A stretch of DNA of 18,441 nt, taken from an uncultured Clostridia bacterium (GTDB lineage Bacteria > Bacillota > Clostridia > Lachnospirales > Lachnospiraceae). The stretch is taken from positions 1 through 18,441 of the forward strand of contig CAMZAI010000026.1 in assembly GCA_947304065.1 (NCBI GenBank), in the 5' to 3' direction. Position 1 is the first letter of the stretch, and every line of letters starts with the position of its first letter. Below, one piece after another: positions 1-8,780 of this stretch. The translations under genes and the position numbers were made by a program. Under the pieces are notes generated by a model. That model did no database searches. It was not told where the DNA came from and saw only the letters and a program-made list of their open reading frames with translations.

Positions 1-1130
1 TAGGCTCCGTGGGAGCAATCGCGGTGAGCGACCGACCCGAGGGACCTTTTAAGACGCTGGGCAAATATGACGCTTCGGCTGCTCTTGCCGAGCTCAAAGC
101 TCATCCCGAAAAGTACGTGGAGAATATCGATGCGATCGATACGAAGCTCGACGATCAGGGAAAGCCCGAAGAATCCGGTACCAATCTCGAGATCGCGATT
201 CGAGATCTTGAACATCCGATCATGATCGATCCGGGCGTGCTCGTGGACGATGACGGAAGAGTCTATGTTTACTGCGGTTATCTGCATTCATACATGTTTG
301 AGCTCGATCCTTCGGATATGCATACGGTCATTCCGGGCAGCTACCGAAAGGACATCCTGAAGAAGGGCGCGCCTCACGAGTTCTTTGAGGCATGTTCGCC
401 GAGAAAGATAAACGGCACATATTACCTGATCTATTCGCCGAGACATTGTTCGAGACTTGCGTACGCCACATCGGACAATCCTTACGGACCGTTCGAATAC
501 CGCGGATATCTCGTGGACAGCGGAGTCGATTATCCGGGCGGAAACGATCACGGCTCCGTGGCAAATGTCAACGGGCAGTGGTACGTTTTCTACCACAAGA
601 TGACAAATAATACGATCATGTCGCGCAAGGGCTGCGCAGACCGCCTGAACCTGAATGCGGACGGAACCTTCTCGATCGCAGAGATGACGAGCATCGGCTT
701 TGAGAAAGCGCTCAATCCTTTCCGCGAGATACAGCCCGAGCAGGCCTGCATATTAAAGGGCGGCTGCTATATTACCGAGAGGGATATCTTTAACCGTCCG
801 ATCGTCAATATCTGCGACGGCGCGGTGATCGGCTTCAAATATTTTGATTTCGGCGCCGACTATTCGAACAGCACTGTTTCCGTATGCCTCGAGACCTTTG
901 GTGTCGGACAGACGGGCGAGATCCATGTACATCTCGGCAGCGAAGACGGCGAGGAGATCGGCTGCGGAAAGATACTTCAGAATGACGGCGTAACGAAGAT
1001 AAAGTTAAGGCCCATTACGGGCGTTCATGCGGTTTATTTCGTAATAAAACACGGGCGTACAAGCTGGATAAAGGGCAATTTTGTGGGCAGGAATCTCTGC
1101 AGCATCAACAGGATCGTGTTCATCAGATAA
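1..1130 (+). CDS. GH43-family glycoside hydrolase with C-terminal CBM6-like module (5' truncated)
   Basis: Seen: the frame is open to the left edge. Its first full codon is at position 3, reading G-S-V-G-A-I-A-V-S, so the GTG at 9 is internal and not the start. The N-terminal part with the catalytic base Asp is missing. The visible part has the beta-propeller features of family 43: IDPGVLVDDDGRVYVYCG (about 226-280; its Asp is the usual pKa-modulating residue) and FFEACSPRKINGTYYLIYS (about 381-437; the Glu codon at 387 is the expected general acid). Residues coded from about 760 to 1127 form a beta-rich tail with GVHAVYFVIKHG, typical of CBM6 modules. Known: GH43 enzymes are arabinofuranosidases or xylosidases acting on plant arabinoxylan-type glycans. 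Substrate and secretion cannot be judged without the N terminus. The gene ends in TAA, and no clear terminator separates it from the recN promoter. Confidence 0.85.
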   Translation, partial: GSVGAIAVSDRPEGPFKTLGKYDASAALAELKAHPEKYVENIDAIDTKLDDQGKPEESGTNLEIAIRDLEHPIMIDPGVLVDDDGRVYVYCGYLHSYMFELDPSDMHTVIPGSYRKDILKKGAPHEFFEACSPRKINGTYYLIYSPRHCSRLAYATSDNPYGPFEYRGYLVDSGVDYPGGNDHGSVANVNGQWYVFYHKMTNNTIMSRKGCADRLNLNADGTFSIAEMTSIGFEKALNPFREIQPEQACILKGGCYITERDIFNRPIVNICDGAVIGFKYFDFGADYSNSTVSVCLETFGVGQTGEIHVHLGSEDGEEIGCGKILQNDGVTKIKLRPITGVHAVYFVIKHGRTSWIKGNFVGRNLCSINRIVFIR

Positions 1131-1134
1131 TTCC

Positions 1135-1163
1135 TTGTTTAAAAACTCGGATTATGGTAAAAT
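1135..1163 (+). promoter_or_regulatory. sigma-A promoter with extended -10, upstream of recN
   Basis: A -35-like TTGTTT (1135-1140) and a -10-like TAAAAT (1158-1163) are separated by 17 bp. A TGG just before the -10 gives an extended -10 (TGnTAAAAT). The same ATGGTAAAAT string recurs in the promoter at 14961-14970. No LexA-type GAAC-N4-GTTC box is visible nearby, although recN is often SOS-controlled. Confidence 0.6.
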
Positions 1164-1190
1164 TCTTTCGGAGAGAGTACAGGAGGACAT

Positions 1191-2891
1191 ATGCTTTCAA
1201 ATGTACATGTAAAGAATTTTGCGCTGATCGATGAGACGGATATCGGGCTGGCGGGGAACTTGAACGTCCTGACCGGAGAGACCGGTGCCGGCAAGTCCAT
1301 TCTCCTCGGTGCCGTTAATCTGGCTTTGGGCGCGAGAACCTCCCGGGATGTGATACGTTCGGGCTGCGAATTTGCCCTCGCGGAGCTGACGTTTACCGGG
1401 ATCGGACAGAGGGCTGCCGCCGCTGCGGAAGAGCTCGGGATAGATGTTTCGGACGACGAGATCGTCATTTCCCGCAAGCTCATGACAAACGGAAAAAGCA
1501 TCGTAAGGATCAACGGGGAGACTATGAACGCCGCGGCCGCGAGGAGTATAACGGCTGAACTGATTGACATTTACGGTCAGAATGAACACCAGAGTCTCAC
1601 GGATACGGCGAAGCATCTGGAGATCATCGACAGGATGCTCGGGACCGAAGCGGTAAGGCTGAAGGACCTGATCGCCGAAGAATACGGCGAGTACAGCAGG
1701 ATACGGGACGAACTGGACGGGCTCGAGAACGATCCGGCACTTCGTGCGCGCGAGATAGACAGGCTCAGGGCGGAGATCGACGAGATCGAGCGCGCGGAGC
1801 TGAAGGAAGGCGAAGAAGAGAACCTGAAAGCGGAGAGAAAGGTCCTGGCGAATGCCGGACTGATCACCGAGGCTCTCGGCAGCGCCTGCGGATATTTGTA
1901 TAACGACGACGGCGTGAGCGATATGCTCTCGGCCGCGATAAAGGCTCTCGGAAGGGTCGGAGAGCTGGACGAGAATCTCGGGGGCTACCTCGACGAGCTC
2001 AGCGATATTGATTCGCGGGTAAGCGACATTTACCGCGAAATGGAAGATTATCTCGGCTCCATGCCCGAGAGCACGGAGCGGCTGAACGAGGTCGACGAAA
2101 GACTGGACCTAATATCGAGACTTAAGCTCAAGTTCGGGAATTCGGTCGAAGAGATATATGCTTTCTGCGAGGCGAACAAAGAAAGGCTTGAGAAGCTTTC
2201 GGAGTTCGAATCGTATGTAGGGCGGCTGGAGAAGGATCTCGAGACCGCGGGAGCGAAGTGCAGGCAGCACAGCCTTGAGCTTTCGAAGCTCAGGAAGGAC
2301 ACTGCCGCAGTACTGAAGGACCAGATCTGCGATGCACTTGCCGAGCTCAACTTCAATAAAGTCAGCTTTGAGATCGGCTTTACCGAGAGGGAGGAACTGC
2401 ATGCGGACGGTCTGGACCGTGCCGAGTTCCTGATCTCGCTGAATCCGGGAGAGGAATTAAAGAGCCTCAGCAAGGTGGCTTCGGGCGGTGAGATGAGCCG
2501 TATAATGCTTGCGGTCAAATCCGTTTTCGCAAGGCGCGAGACGATCGGTACGCTGATCTTTGACGAGATCGACACCGGTATCAGCGGCATCACGGCGCAG
2601 AAGGTGGCTGATAAGCTCTGTGCGATCGCCGAGGAGCATCAGGTCATCTGCATCACGCATCTTCCGCAGATCGCGGCCATGGCCGATTCGCATTTCTGCG
2701 TTACGAAGACGGCTCTCGACAATGCGACCAAAGTCAGTGTTGACATACTCGATGAGTCGGGTATACTAAATGAGCTCGGACGGATACTGGGAGGAGAGAA
2801 TCCTTCCGAAAGTGTCCTTGAAGCTGCGGCAGATATCAAGAATGACGCAGCTGCGCGCAAAAAAGAGATCAGAAGCGGCAAAAACCGTTAA
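1191..2891 (+). CDS. recN: DNA repair protein RecN
   Basis: RecN is an SMC-like ATPase of the cytoplasm that acts early in recombinational repair of DNA double-strand breaks. The 566-residue product has the usual length and layout: Walker A GETGAGKS at residues 29-36, two long charged helical arms around 150-370 (coiled coil), the ABC signature ASGGEMS at 430-436, and Walker B LIFDEID at 455-461 followed by TGISG. The start is well supported: AGGAGG at 1181-1186 lies 4 bp before the ATG. The gene has its own promoter at 1135-1163 and is followed after only 27 bp by glgA, so the two may share a transcript. In many Firmicutes recN follows argR; here it follows a glycosidase gene instead. Confidence 0.96.
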   Translation: MLSNVHVKNFALIDETDIGLAGNLNVLTGETGAGKSILLGAVNLALGARTSRDVIRSGCEFALAELTFTGIGQRAAAAAEELGIDVSDDEIVISRKLMTNGKSIVRINGETMNAAAARSITAELIDIYGQNEHQSLTDTAKHLEIIDRMLGTEAVRLKDLIAEEYGEYSRIRDELDGLENDPALRAREIDRLRAEIDEIERAELKEGEEENLKAERKVLANAGLITEALGSACGYLYNDDGVSDMLSAAIKALGRVGELDENLGGYLDELSDIDSRVSDIYREMEDYLGSMPESTERLNEVDERLDLISRLKLKFGNSVEEIYAFCEANKERLEKLSEFESYVGRLEKDLETAGAKCRQHSLELSKLRKDTAAVLKDQICDALAELNFNKVSFEIGFTEREELHADGLDRAEFLISLNPGEELKSLSKVASGGEMSRIMLAVKSVFARRETIGTLIFDEIDTGISGITAQKVADKLCAIAEEHQVICITHLPQIAAMADSHFCVTKTALDNATKVSVDILDESGILNELGRILGGENPSESVLEAAADIKNDAAARKKEIRSGKNR

Positions 2892-2918
2892 TTTACAATT
2901 ATTACAGCCGGAGAGAAT

Positions 2919-4355
2919 ATGAAGAATATTTTGTTTATCGCATCTGAGTGCGTACCTTTCATTAAGACGGGCGGTCTTGCGGACGTTATAGGCTCTCTGC
3001 CGAAGTATCTGAACAAGGAAGAATTCGACGTAAGAGTCATTATCCCGAAGTATGCCTGTATCAAGGACGAGTTTAAGTCCCAGATGAAATATGTGAACCA
3101 TTTCTATATGGAGCTTGCATGGCGCCAGCAGTATGTAGGCATCCTTGAGATGGAATATCAGGGCGTGAAGTTCTATTTCATTGACAATGAATTCTATTTC
3201 CAGGGCTATGCACCCTACGGACAGATCTACGAGGATGTCGAGAAATTCGCGTTCTTCTGCCGTGCAGCGCTTTCGGCGCTCCCGATCATTCCGTTCAGGC
3301 CGGACATCATCCACTGCAACGACTGGCAGACCGGACTCGTTCCCGTATATCTGCACGATACCTTCCAGGCGAATGAATTCTACTGGGGCATCAAGACTAT
3401 CATGACCATCCATAACCTGAAATTCCAGGGCATTTGGAACAAAAAGCAGGTCATGGATATCACCGGTCTTTCCGAATACTACTTCACATCGGACAAGATC
3501 GAAGCTTACGGCGACGCGAACTACCTGAAAGCCGGAATCGTTTATGCGGACTATGTTACGACGGTCAGCAAGACCTATGCTGAGGAGATAAAGAATTCCT
3601 TCTACGGAGAGGGACTTGACGGACTGATGAACGCGAGGGCGAACAGCCTCTGCGGCATCGTGAACGGACTCGACTACGACGAGTACAATCCGCAGACCGA
3701 TCCTTACATTTTCAAGCAGTATTCTGCGATGGATTTCCGTAAGGAAAAGGTTAAGAACAAGCGTGAGTTCCAGCGTGAGCTCGGACTTACCGTGGACGAC
3801 AGGAAGTTCATGATCGGTATCTGCTCAAGACTTACCGACCAGAAGGGACTCGACCTTGTGGACTGTGTTATCGAGCAGATATGCACCGAGGATACGCAGC
3901 TTGTCGTACTCGGAACCGGAGAGGCAAAATACGAGAACCTGTTCAGGCATTTCGCATGGAAGTATCCCGACAGGGTTTCGGCGAATATCTACTATTCGAA
4001 CGACCGCGCGCACAAGCTTTACGCAGGCTGCGACGCGTACCTGATGCCTTCGCTGTTTGAGCCCTGCGGACTGAGCCAGCTGATGAGCCTCCGTTACGGA
4101 ACGCTTCCCATCGTTCGTGAGACGGGCGGCCTGAAGGATACCGTTTATCCGTACGACGAATACGGCAATACCGGAACAGGCTTCAGCTTCTCGAACTACA
4201 ACGCGCATGAGATGCTTGCGACTATCAATTACGCGAAGCACATTTTCTACGACCGCAGGCGCGAATGGAACAAGCTGATCGACAGAGCTATGGCGCAGGA
4301 TTTCTCATGGAACAATTCGGCGCGCCAGTATGAGGACCTTTACAGACGTCTTTAA
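2919..4355 (+). CDS. glgA: Glycogen synthase (ADP-glucose type, GT5)
   Basis: GlgA transfers glucose from ADP-glucose to the non-reducing end of alpha-1,4-glucan during glycogen synthesis in the cytoplasm. The 478-residue protein starts MKNILFIASECVPFIKTGG, with the ADP-glucose-binding KTGGLADV at 16-23. The C-terminal GT-B half has the E-x7-E region EPCGLSQLMSLRYGTLPIVR (E381 onward), followed by ETGGLKDTV. The length matches bacterial GT5 synthases. A GGAGAG site lies about 5 bp before the ATG. There is a 27-bp gap after recN. The other glycogen genes (glgC, glgD, glgB, glgP) are not in the window, so here it is an isolated member of the pathway. Confidence 0.95.
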   Translation: MKNILFIASECVPFIKTGGLADVIGSLPKYLNKEEFDVRVIIPKYACIKDEFKSQMKYVNHFYMELAWRQQYVGILEMEYQGVKFYFIDNEFYFQGYAPYGQIYEDVEKFAFFCRAALSALPIIPFRPDIIHCNDWQTGLVPVYLHDTFQANEFYWGIKTIMTIHNLKFQGIWNKKQVMDITGLSEYYFTSDKIEAYGDANYLKAGIVYADYVTTVSKTYAEEIKNSFYGEGLDGLMNARANSLCGIVNGLDYDEYNPQTDPYIFKQYSAMDFRKEKVKNKREFQRELGLTVDDRKFMIGICSRLTDQKGLDLVDCVIEQICTEDTQLVVLGTGEAKYENLFRHFAWKYPDRVSANIYYSNDRAHKLYAGCDAYLMPSLFEPCGLSQLMSLRYGTLPIVRETGGLKDTVYPYDEYGNTGTGFSFSNYNAHEMLATINYAKHIFYDRRREWNKLIDRAMAQDFSWNNSARQYEDLYRRL

Positions 4356-4377
4356 TACTAAAATATCTTAAATTTTC

Positions 4378-4412
4378 GCGGCCCCGTCACTCCGGTGAGA
4401 TGATGGGACCGC
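4378..4412 (+). terminator. Imperfect hairpin between glgA and murE (weak terminator or leader structure)
   Basis: GCGGCCCC (4378-4385) faces GGGACCGC (4405-4412), pairing at seven of eight positions with one C/A mismatch. An inner TCAC/GTGA stem (4387-4390 with 4395-4398) closes a TCCG loop. Only a short T-poor tail (CTTTACTT) follows, so termination would be weak. It sits in the 85-bp gap before murE. It could be a glgA terminator or a folded murE leader; the sequence does not decide between them. Confidence 0.4.
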
Positions 4413-4440
4413 TTTACTTGAAACAGGGGGAGATGGGGCT

Positions 4441-6009
4441 ATGAAATGTGAGCAGCTGCTTGCAGAGCTTAAATATGAATTTGTAAATAAGACCGAAGGG
4501 GTACTCGACAAAGAGATCACTGCGGTCGTTAACGATACGAGAAAGGTCTCGGACGGCTGCCTGTTCGTGTGCATCAGGGGAGCGAATTTCGATTCGCATG
4601 ACGCAGTCGCGGATATCGCGAAGAACGGCGCTGCGGTGATCGTTGTCGAGCGCGAGGTTGAGGCGGCCTGTGGCGCTGCGGTCATAAAGGTGGACGATAC
4701 GAGGATCGCGATGTCTCTGCTCGCCGCGGCGTGGTTTGACTATCCCGCCCGCAAGCTTACCACGATCGCTCTGACCGGCACGAAGGGCAAGTCGACGAGC
4801 GCATATATGATCCGCAATATCCTGCAGAAATGCGGGCATAAAACAGGGATTATGGGCACCATCGGCGTAGGAATAGGAGATAAGGTATACCAGACTCACA
4901 ACACGACTCCCGACCCTTATACCGTGCAGATGTATCTCGCACAAATGGTCGACGAAGGCTGCGACAGTCTCGTTATGGAGGTCAGCTCCCAGGCGATGAA
5001 GCAGAACCGCGTAGCCGGCATAATTTACGATTACGCGCTCTTTACGAATCTTGAGTCCGACCATATCGGCCCCAACGAGCATGCGAGCTTTGAGGAATAT
5101 GCTTACTGCAAGAGTCTGCTTTTCAGGCAGTGCAGGACAGCTCTCGGCAACGGCGACGACCCTCATTTTGACGCGGTCGTACGCTGCAAGGAGCCCGCGC
5201 CCGCTGATTTCCCGGCGTCAGACCTCCCGGCATGCGATAAGGTGATCTCGTTCGGTTACGGCGAGAATAACGATTTCCGCGCGGAGAACATCGAACTGAT
5301 CGGAAGCGGCGGAGATATCGGCATCGCGTATGATGCGGTATTCGGAGGAGAAAGACTTAAGATCACGCTCTCTACGCCCGGAAGATTCAATGTGAACAAT
5401 TCGCTCGGAGCTTTTGCCGTATGCAGCGGGATACTGAAAAAAGATGCTGACGGCAGCGCAGATGTACTTAAAGATCTTTATAAAAAGGCTTCGGAAGCGC
5501 TCTATGAGACCAAGGTCAGGGGAAGGCTCGAAACGCTCAAGATCAGCGACAGATTCGCGATAATGATCGATTACGCGCATAACTCAATGGCGCTCAAGAG
5601 CCTGCTCTCAACTCTTCGCGAGCATAAGCCCGGAAGGCTCGTATGCTTATTCGGCTGCGGAGGCAACAGGGACAAAGAGAGACGTTTCGAGATGGGAGAG
5701 GTTTCGTCGAGACTTTCGGACCTTACCGTTGTTACTTCGGACAATCCGAGATTTGAGAAGCCTCTTGATATCATTAACGACATTCTGGTCGGTGTAAAGA
5801 GGGCCGACGGTGAATACATAGTGATACCGGAACGCAAAGAGGCCATTTATACGGTTATCAGGGACGCTCATGACGGAGATATGATCATTCTTGCCGGAAA
5901 GGGTCAGGAGGATTATCAGGAGATCGAGGGCGTCAGATACCATATGGACGAGAGAGAACTCGTGGCTGAGGCAGTCGAGCGGATCATGGCCGAGAGAGGC
6001 TATGTTTAA
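4441..6009 (+). CDS. murE: UDP-N-acetylmuramoyl-tripeptide synthetase MurE (meso-DAP-adding type)
   Basis: MurE is the cytoplasmic Mur ligase that adds the third stem-peptide residue to UDP-MurNAc-L-Ala-D-Glu, using ATP. The 522-residue protein has the three Mur ligase domains. The P-loop is TGTKGKST (112-119), a variant with Lys where TGTNGKT is more usual. DYAHN comes after the central domain. The DNPR motif at 434-437 is the residue set associated with meso-diaminopimelate rather than lysine. Near the C terminus the usual AGKGHEDYQ reads AGKGQEDYQ (485-493), with Gln for His. GGGGGAG at 4426-4432 lies 8 bp before the ATG. The gene is outside a dcw cluster and is followed after 18 bp by priA, so both are probably on one mRNA. 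Confidence 0.94.
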   Translation: MKCEQLLAELKYEFVNKTEGVLDKEITAVVNDTRKVSDGCLFVCIRGANFDSHDAVADIAKNGAAVIVVEREVEAACGAAVIKVDDTRIAMSLLAAAWFDYPARKLTTIALTGTKGKSTSAYMIRNILQKCGHKTGIMGTIGVGIGDKVYQTHNTTPDPYTVQMYLAQMVDEGCDSLVMEVSSQAMKQNRVAGIIYDYALFTNLESDHIGPNEHASFEEYAYCKSLLFRQCRTALGNGDDPHFDAVVRCKEPAPADFPASDLPACDKVISFGYGENNDFRAENIELIGSGGDIGIAYDAVFGGERLKITLSTPGRFNVNNSLGAFAVCSGILKKDADGSADVLKDLYKKASEALYETKVRGRLETLKISDRFAIMIDYAHNSMALKSLLSTLREHKPGRLVCLFGCGGNRDKERRFEMGEVSSRLSDLTVVTSDNPRFEKPLDIINDILVGVKRADGEYIVIPERKEAIYTVIRDAHDGDMIILAGKGQEDYQEIEGVRYHMDERELVAEAVERIMAERGYV

Positions 6010-6027
6010 GTTGTAAGGAGGGGCAGT

Positions 6028-8253
6028 TTGTACGCTGATGTTATAGTCAACATATCGTCGGAAAATGTCGACAAGCCCTATCAATACCTGGTTCCGGAGC
6101 ATCTCGCGGAGAAGATAAAGCCCGGATGCCCCGTGGTCATTCCTTTCGGAAACCGCACGATCAACGGATATGTGATCGACCTTTCGGAAAAGCCGCAGAT
6201 AGATCCCGCGAGGATAAAGCCGATCACGGGAATCGCGGCGAAGATCAATCCGGTGGACGGACGCATGATAAGCCTGGCCTGGTGGATCAAGGACCGCTTC
6301 GGCGGGACCATGAACCAGGCACTGAAGACAGTTATTCCTTCTTCAAAGAAAATAAAGCAGCTCGAGGTTCGTACGATCGAACCCCTGGCGTCAAAGGAGG
6401 AGCTGGTTTCACTTCTCGGTGAGGCAGTTAGAAGGCATTATACCGCGAAAGAGCGTTTCTTAAGGGAACTGATCGAAGCAGGAAAGCTTGATTATTCTCT
6501 GACCACATCGAAGCTGAATATCGCGTCTTCGGTCATTTCGAAATTCGAGTCCGACGGCGTGATCAGGATCAGATCCGAGGTTGTTTACCGCAATCCGTTT
6601 TCGGACATTGACCGTACGGGATTTGTGAAAAACACGCTGAATCCCGCACAGCAGGCCATAGCGGATGAAGTAAAAGCAGATATCGACACCGGGAAAAGAC
6701 GCGATTATCTGATCCACGGAGTCACCGGAAGCGGAAAAACAGAGATATATCTTGATATAATAGAGCACGTGATTGAAAGCGGACGGCAGGTCATCATGCT
6801 GATCCCGGAGATCGCGCTTACATACCAGACCGTAAAGCGTTTCTACATGCGCTTCGGAGACCGCATATCCGTCATGAATTCGAAGCTTTCGCACGGAGAG
6901 CGTTACGATCAGTATATGCGGGCAAAGAGAGGCGAGACGGATATAGTGATCGGTCCGAGATCCGCGCTCTTTACGCCTTTTGAAAGACTCGGGCTAATAA
7001 TCATTGACGAGGAGCATGAGGGCAGCTACAAGGCCGAGAATGTGCCGTCGTACCATGCCAGGGAGGTTGCGTTCAGACGCGGAGAGGATGAGAACGCGCC
7101 TGTCATTTTGGGTTCAGCCACGCCTTCGCTTGAGGCGTATACGATGGCCCGTGCGGGACGCATAAGGCTGTTTAAGCTTGATTCCAGGGCAGGCGGAGCA
7201 TTGATGCCGACCGTGCATGTCGCGGATATGCGTGAGGAGCTTAAAAACGGAAACAGGACCGTATTTTCGGTTAAGCTGCGTGAACTCATCGAGGACAGAC
7301 TGAGAAAGGGAGAGCAGGCGATGCTTTTCCTGAACCGCCGCGGATATTCGGGTTCGGTTTCGTGCAGAAGCTGCGGACATGTGATAAAATGTCCTCATTG
7401 CGATATCTCGATGACGCTGCATAACACGGGGAAGCTCGTATGCCATTACTGCGGATATTCCGAGCAGAAGCCCGAAAAGTGTCCGAAGTGCGGATCGCCA
7501 TATATCTCATCATTCGGACTGGGCACGCAGAAGGTAGAGGAGAAACTGAAAGACCTGTATCCGTCGGCACGCATCCTCAGAATGGACGCAGATACCACGG
7601 CTTCAAAGGACAGCTATGAGAAGATTTTGTCGGCATTTGCGAACGAGGAAGCCGATATCCTGATCGGTACGCAGATGATCGTAAAAGGACATGACTTCCA
7701 TAAATGCACATTGGTTGGTATACTGATGGCGGATATGTCGCTTAACGCTCCCGATTTCAGGGCGGGCGAGCGGACCTTCCAGCTGCTCACGCAGGCTTCG
7801 GGCCGTGCGGGAAGAGGCGAGTTGGCGGGCGATGTGGTCATTCAGACCTACGATCCGGAGAACTACTGTATCGAGCATGCGGCAAAGGCCGATTACGAAG
7901 GCTTTTACGATGAAGAATACGGTTTCAGGCAGGTTATGAATTACCCTCCGGCCAGATGCATGCTCTCGGTATTGATCCTTTCGACAACCGAAGAAGAGGC
8001 TGCGGATATTTCCGAAAAAGTACGCAAAAAGATCGACGGATACAAGGACGGAAATGCTGTAAAGGATAAAGCTTTACAGATAAAAACTATCGGTCCGGCC
8101 GATGCGCCGCTGGCAAAGGCGCGTGACATTTACCGCAAGATAATATATATTAAGGCAGGCGACTATTCATTGCTTGTAAAAATAAAGGACATGCTCGCCG
8201 AGTATGCGGACGGGCTGCCCGCAACTGCGGCGCTGCAGTTTAATTTCAATTAA
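6028..8253 (+). CDS. priA: Primosomal protein N' (replication restart helicase PriA)
   Basis: PriA is a 3'-to-5' superfamily 2 helicase that recognises stalled forks and starts replisome reloading. The 741-residue product has the N-terminal 3'-fork-binding region (YADVIVNISSENVDKPYQY), Walker A GVTGSGKTE around 231-239, DEEH at 327-330, and eight zinc-binding Cys in four pairs (446/449, 455/458, 472/475, 485/488). The motif GTQMIVKGHDF and a helicase motif VI region ending in QASGRAGRG follow. The start codon is TTG at 6028, supported by AAGGAGG at 6015-6021 with 6-bp spacing; no better in-frame start lies near. It is 18 bp after murE and 14 bp before the def start, clearly within an operon. 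Confidence 0.96.
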   Translation: MYADVIVNISSENVDKPYQYLVPEHLAEKIKPGCPVVIPFGNRTINGYVIDLSEKPQIDPARIKPITGIAAKINPVDGRMISLAWWIKDRFGGTMNQALKTVIPSSKKIKQLEVRTIEPLASKEELVSLLGEAVRRHYTAKERFLRELIEAGKLDYSLTTSKLNIASSVISKFESDGVIRIRSEVVYRNPFSDIDRTGFVKNTLNPAQQAIADEVKADIDTGKRRDYLIHGVTGSGKTEIYLDIIEHVIESGRQVIMLIPEIALTYQTVKRFYMRFGDRISVMNSKLSHGERYDQYMRAKRGETDIVIGPRSALFTPFERLGLIIIDEEHEGSYKAENVPSYHAREVAFRRGEDENAPVILGSATPSLEAYTMARAGRIRLFKLDSRAGGALMPTVHVADMREELKNGNRTVFSVKLRELIEDRLRKGEQAMLFLNRRGYSGSVSCRSCGHVIKCPHCDISMTLHNTGKLVCHYCGYSEQKPEKCPKCGSPYISSFGLGTQKVEEKLKDLYPSARILRMDADTTASKDSYEKILSAFANEEADILIGTQMIVKGHDFHKCTLVGILMADMSLNAPDFRAGERTFQLLTQASGRAGRGELAGDVVIQTYDPENYCIEHAAKADYEGFYDEEYGFRQVMNYPPARCMLSVLILSTTEEEAADISEKVRKKIDGYKDGNAVKDKALQIKTIGPADAPLAKARDIYRKIIYIKAGDYSLLVKIKDMLAEYADGLPATAALQFNFN

Positions 8254-8254
8254 C

Positions 8255-8259
8255 GGAGG
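8255..8259 (+). promoter_or_regulatory. Shine-Dalgarno site that decides the def start
   Basis: GGAGG ends only 2 bp before the ATG at 8262 but 8 bp before the in-frame ATG at 8268. The second spacing is the normal one, so translation of def most likely begins at 8268 (MALRNIR) rather than at the upstream ATG. Confidence 0.7.
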
Positions 8260-8267
8260 CTATGATC

Positions 8268-8753
8268 ATGGCATTAAGAAACATCAGAACAGAGGGAGAT
8301 CCGATCCTTGGCAAAAAGTGCAAAGAGGTTACGGAGATGACCGACCGCAACAGGGAGCTCATCGAGGATATGATAGATACGATGTACGAGGCGAACGGCG
8401 TAGGACTTGCGGCTCCGCAGGTCGGCGTGCTGAAGCGTATCGTGGTCATCGACGTTTCCGAGGAGGGTGATTCACCGATCGTTTTGATCAATCCCGTGAT
8501 CACAGAGGCCGACGGCGAGCAGAAAGGCCCCGAGGGCTGCCTTTCGGTTCCCGGTAAATCGGGCGTTGTAACGCGCGCAAATCACGTAAAGGTTAAGGCT
8601 CTCGACGAGAATATGGAGCCCTTTGAGCTCGAAGGCACCGAGCTCCTGGCCCGCGCGATACAGCATGAACTCGACCATCTCGAGGGCGTACTTTATACGA
8701 GCAAGGTTGAGGGCGACCTGATCACTGCAGAGCAGGAAGAGCCTGAAGAGTGA
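8268..8753 (+). CDS. def: Peptide deformylase
   Basis: This metalloenzyme removes the N-formyl group from nascent proteins on the ribosome. The three family motifs are present: GVGLAAPQVG (motif 1), EGCLSVPG with metal ligand C91 (motif 2), and QHELDHLEG with H133, E134 and H137 (motif 3). From the start chosen here the protein is 161 residues, a normal size for a type I bacterial deformylase. An upstream in-frame ATG at 8262 would add two residues but has poor spacing to the GGAGG site. It lies between priA and fmt; fmt encodes the enzyme that adds the formyl group, so the two opposing steps are neighbours, as in many bacteria. Confidence 0.96.
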   Translation: MALRNIRTEGDPILGKKCKEVTEMTDRNRELIEDMIDTMYEANGVGLAAPQVGVLKRIVVIDVSEEGDSPIVLINPVITEADGEQKGPEGCLSVPGKSGVVTRANHVKVKALDENMEPFELEGTELLARAIQHELDHLEGVLYTSKVEGDLITAEQEEPEE

Positions 8754-8780
8754 TAGACCGTCTTTCGAAAGGAGCTTCTT

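Noticed and set aside
1131..1190. SOS (LexA) box upstream of recN
   Set aside because: No GAAC-N4-GTTC-like element is visible in this gap.
2766..3413. 215-codon open frame on the minus strand inside recN/glgA
   Set aside because: It lies opposite two confidently identified genes, has no recognisable domain, and follows from their codon bias.
4414..5166. 250-codon open frame on the minus strand inside murE
   Set aside because: Antisense shadow of murE; no family features and no ribosome site judged convincing.
8262..8264. Upstream ATG of def as the start
   Set aside because: Only 2 bp separate it from the GGAGG site; the ATG at 8268 has normal spacing.
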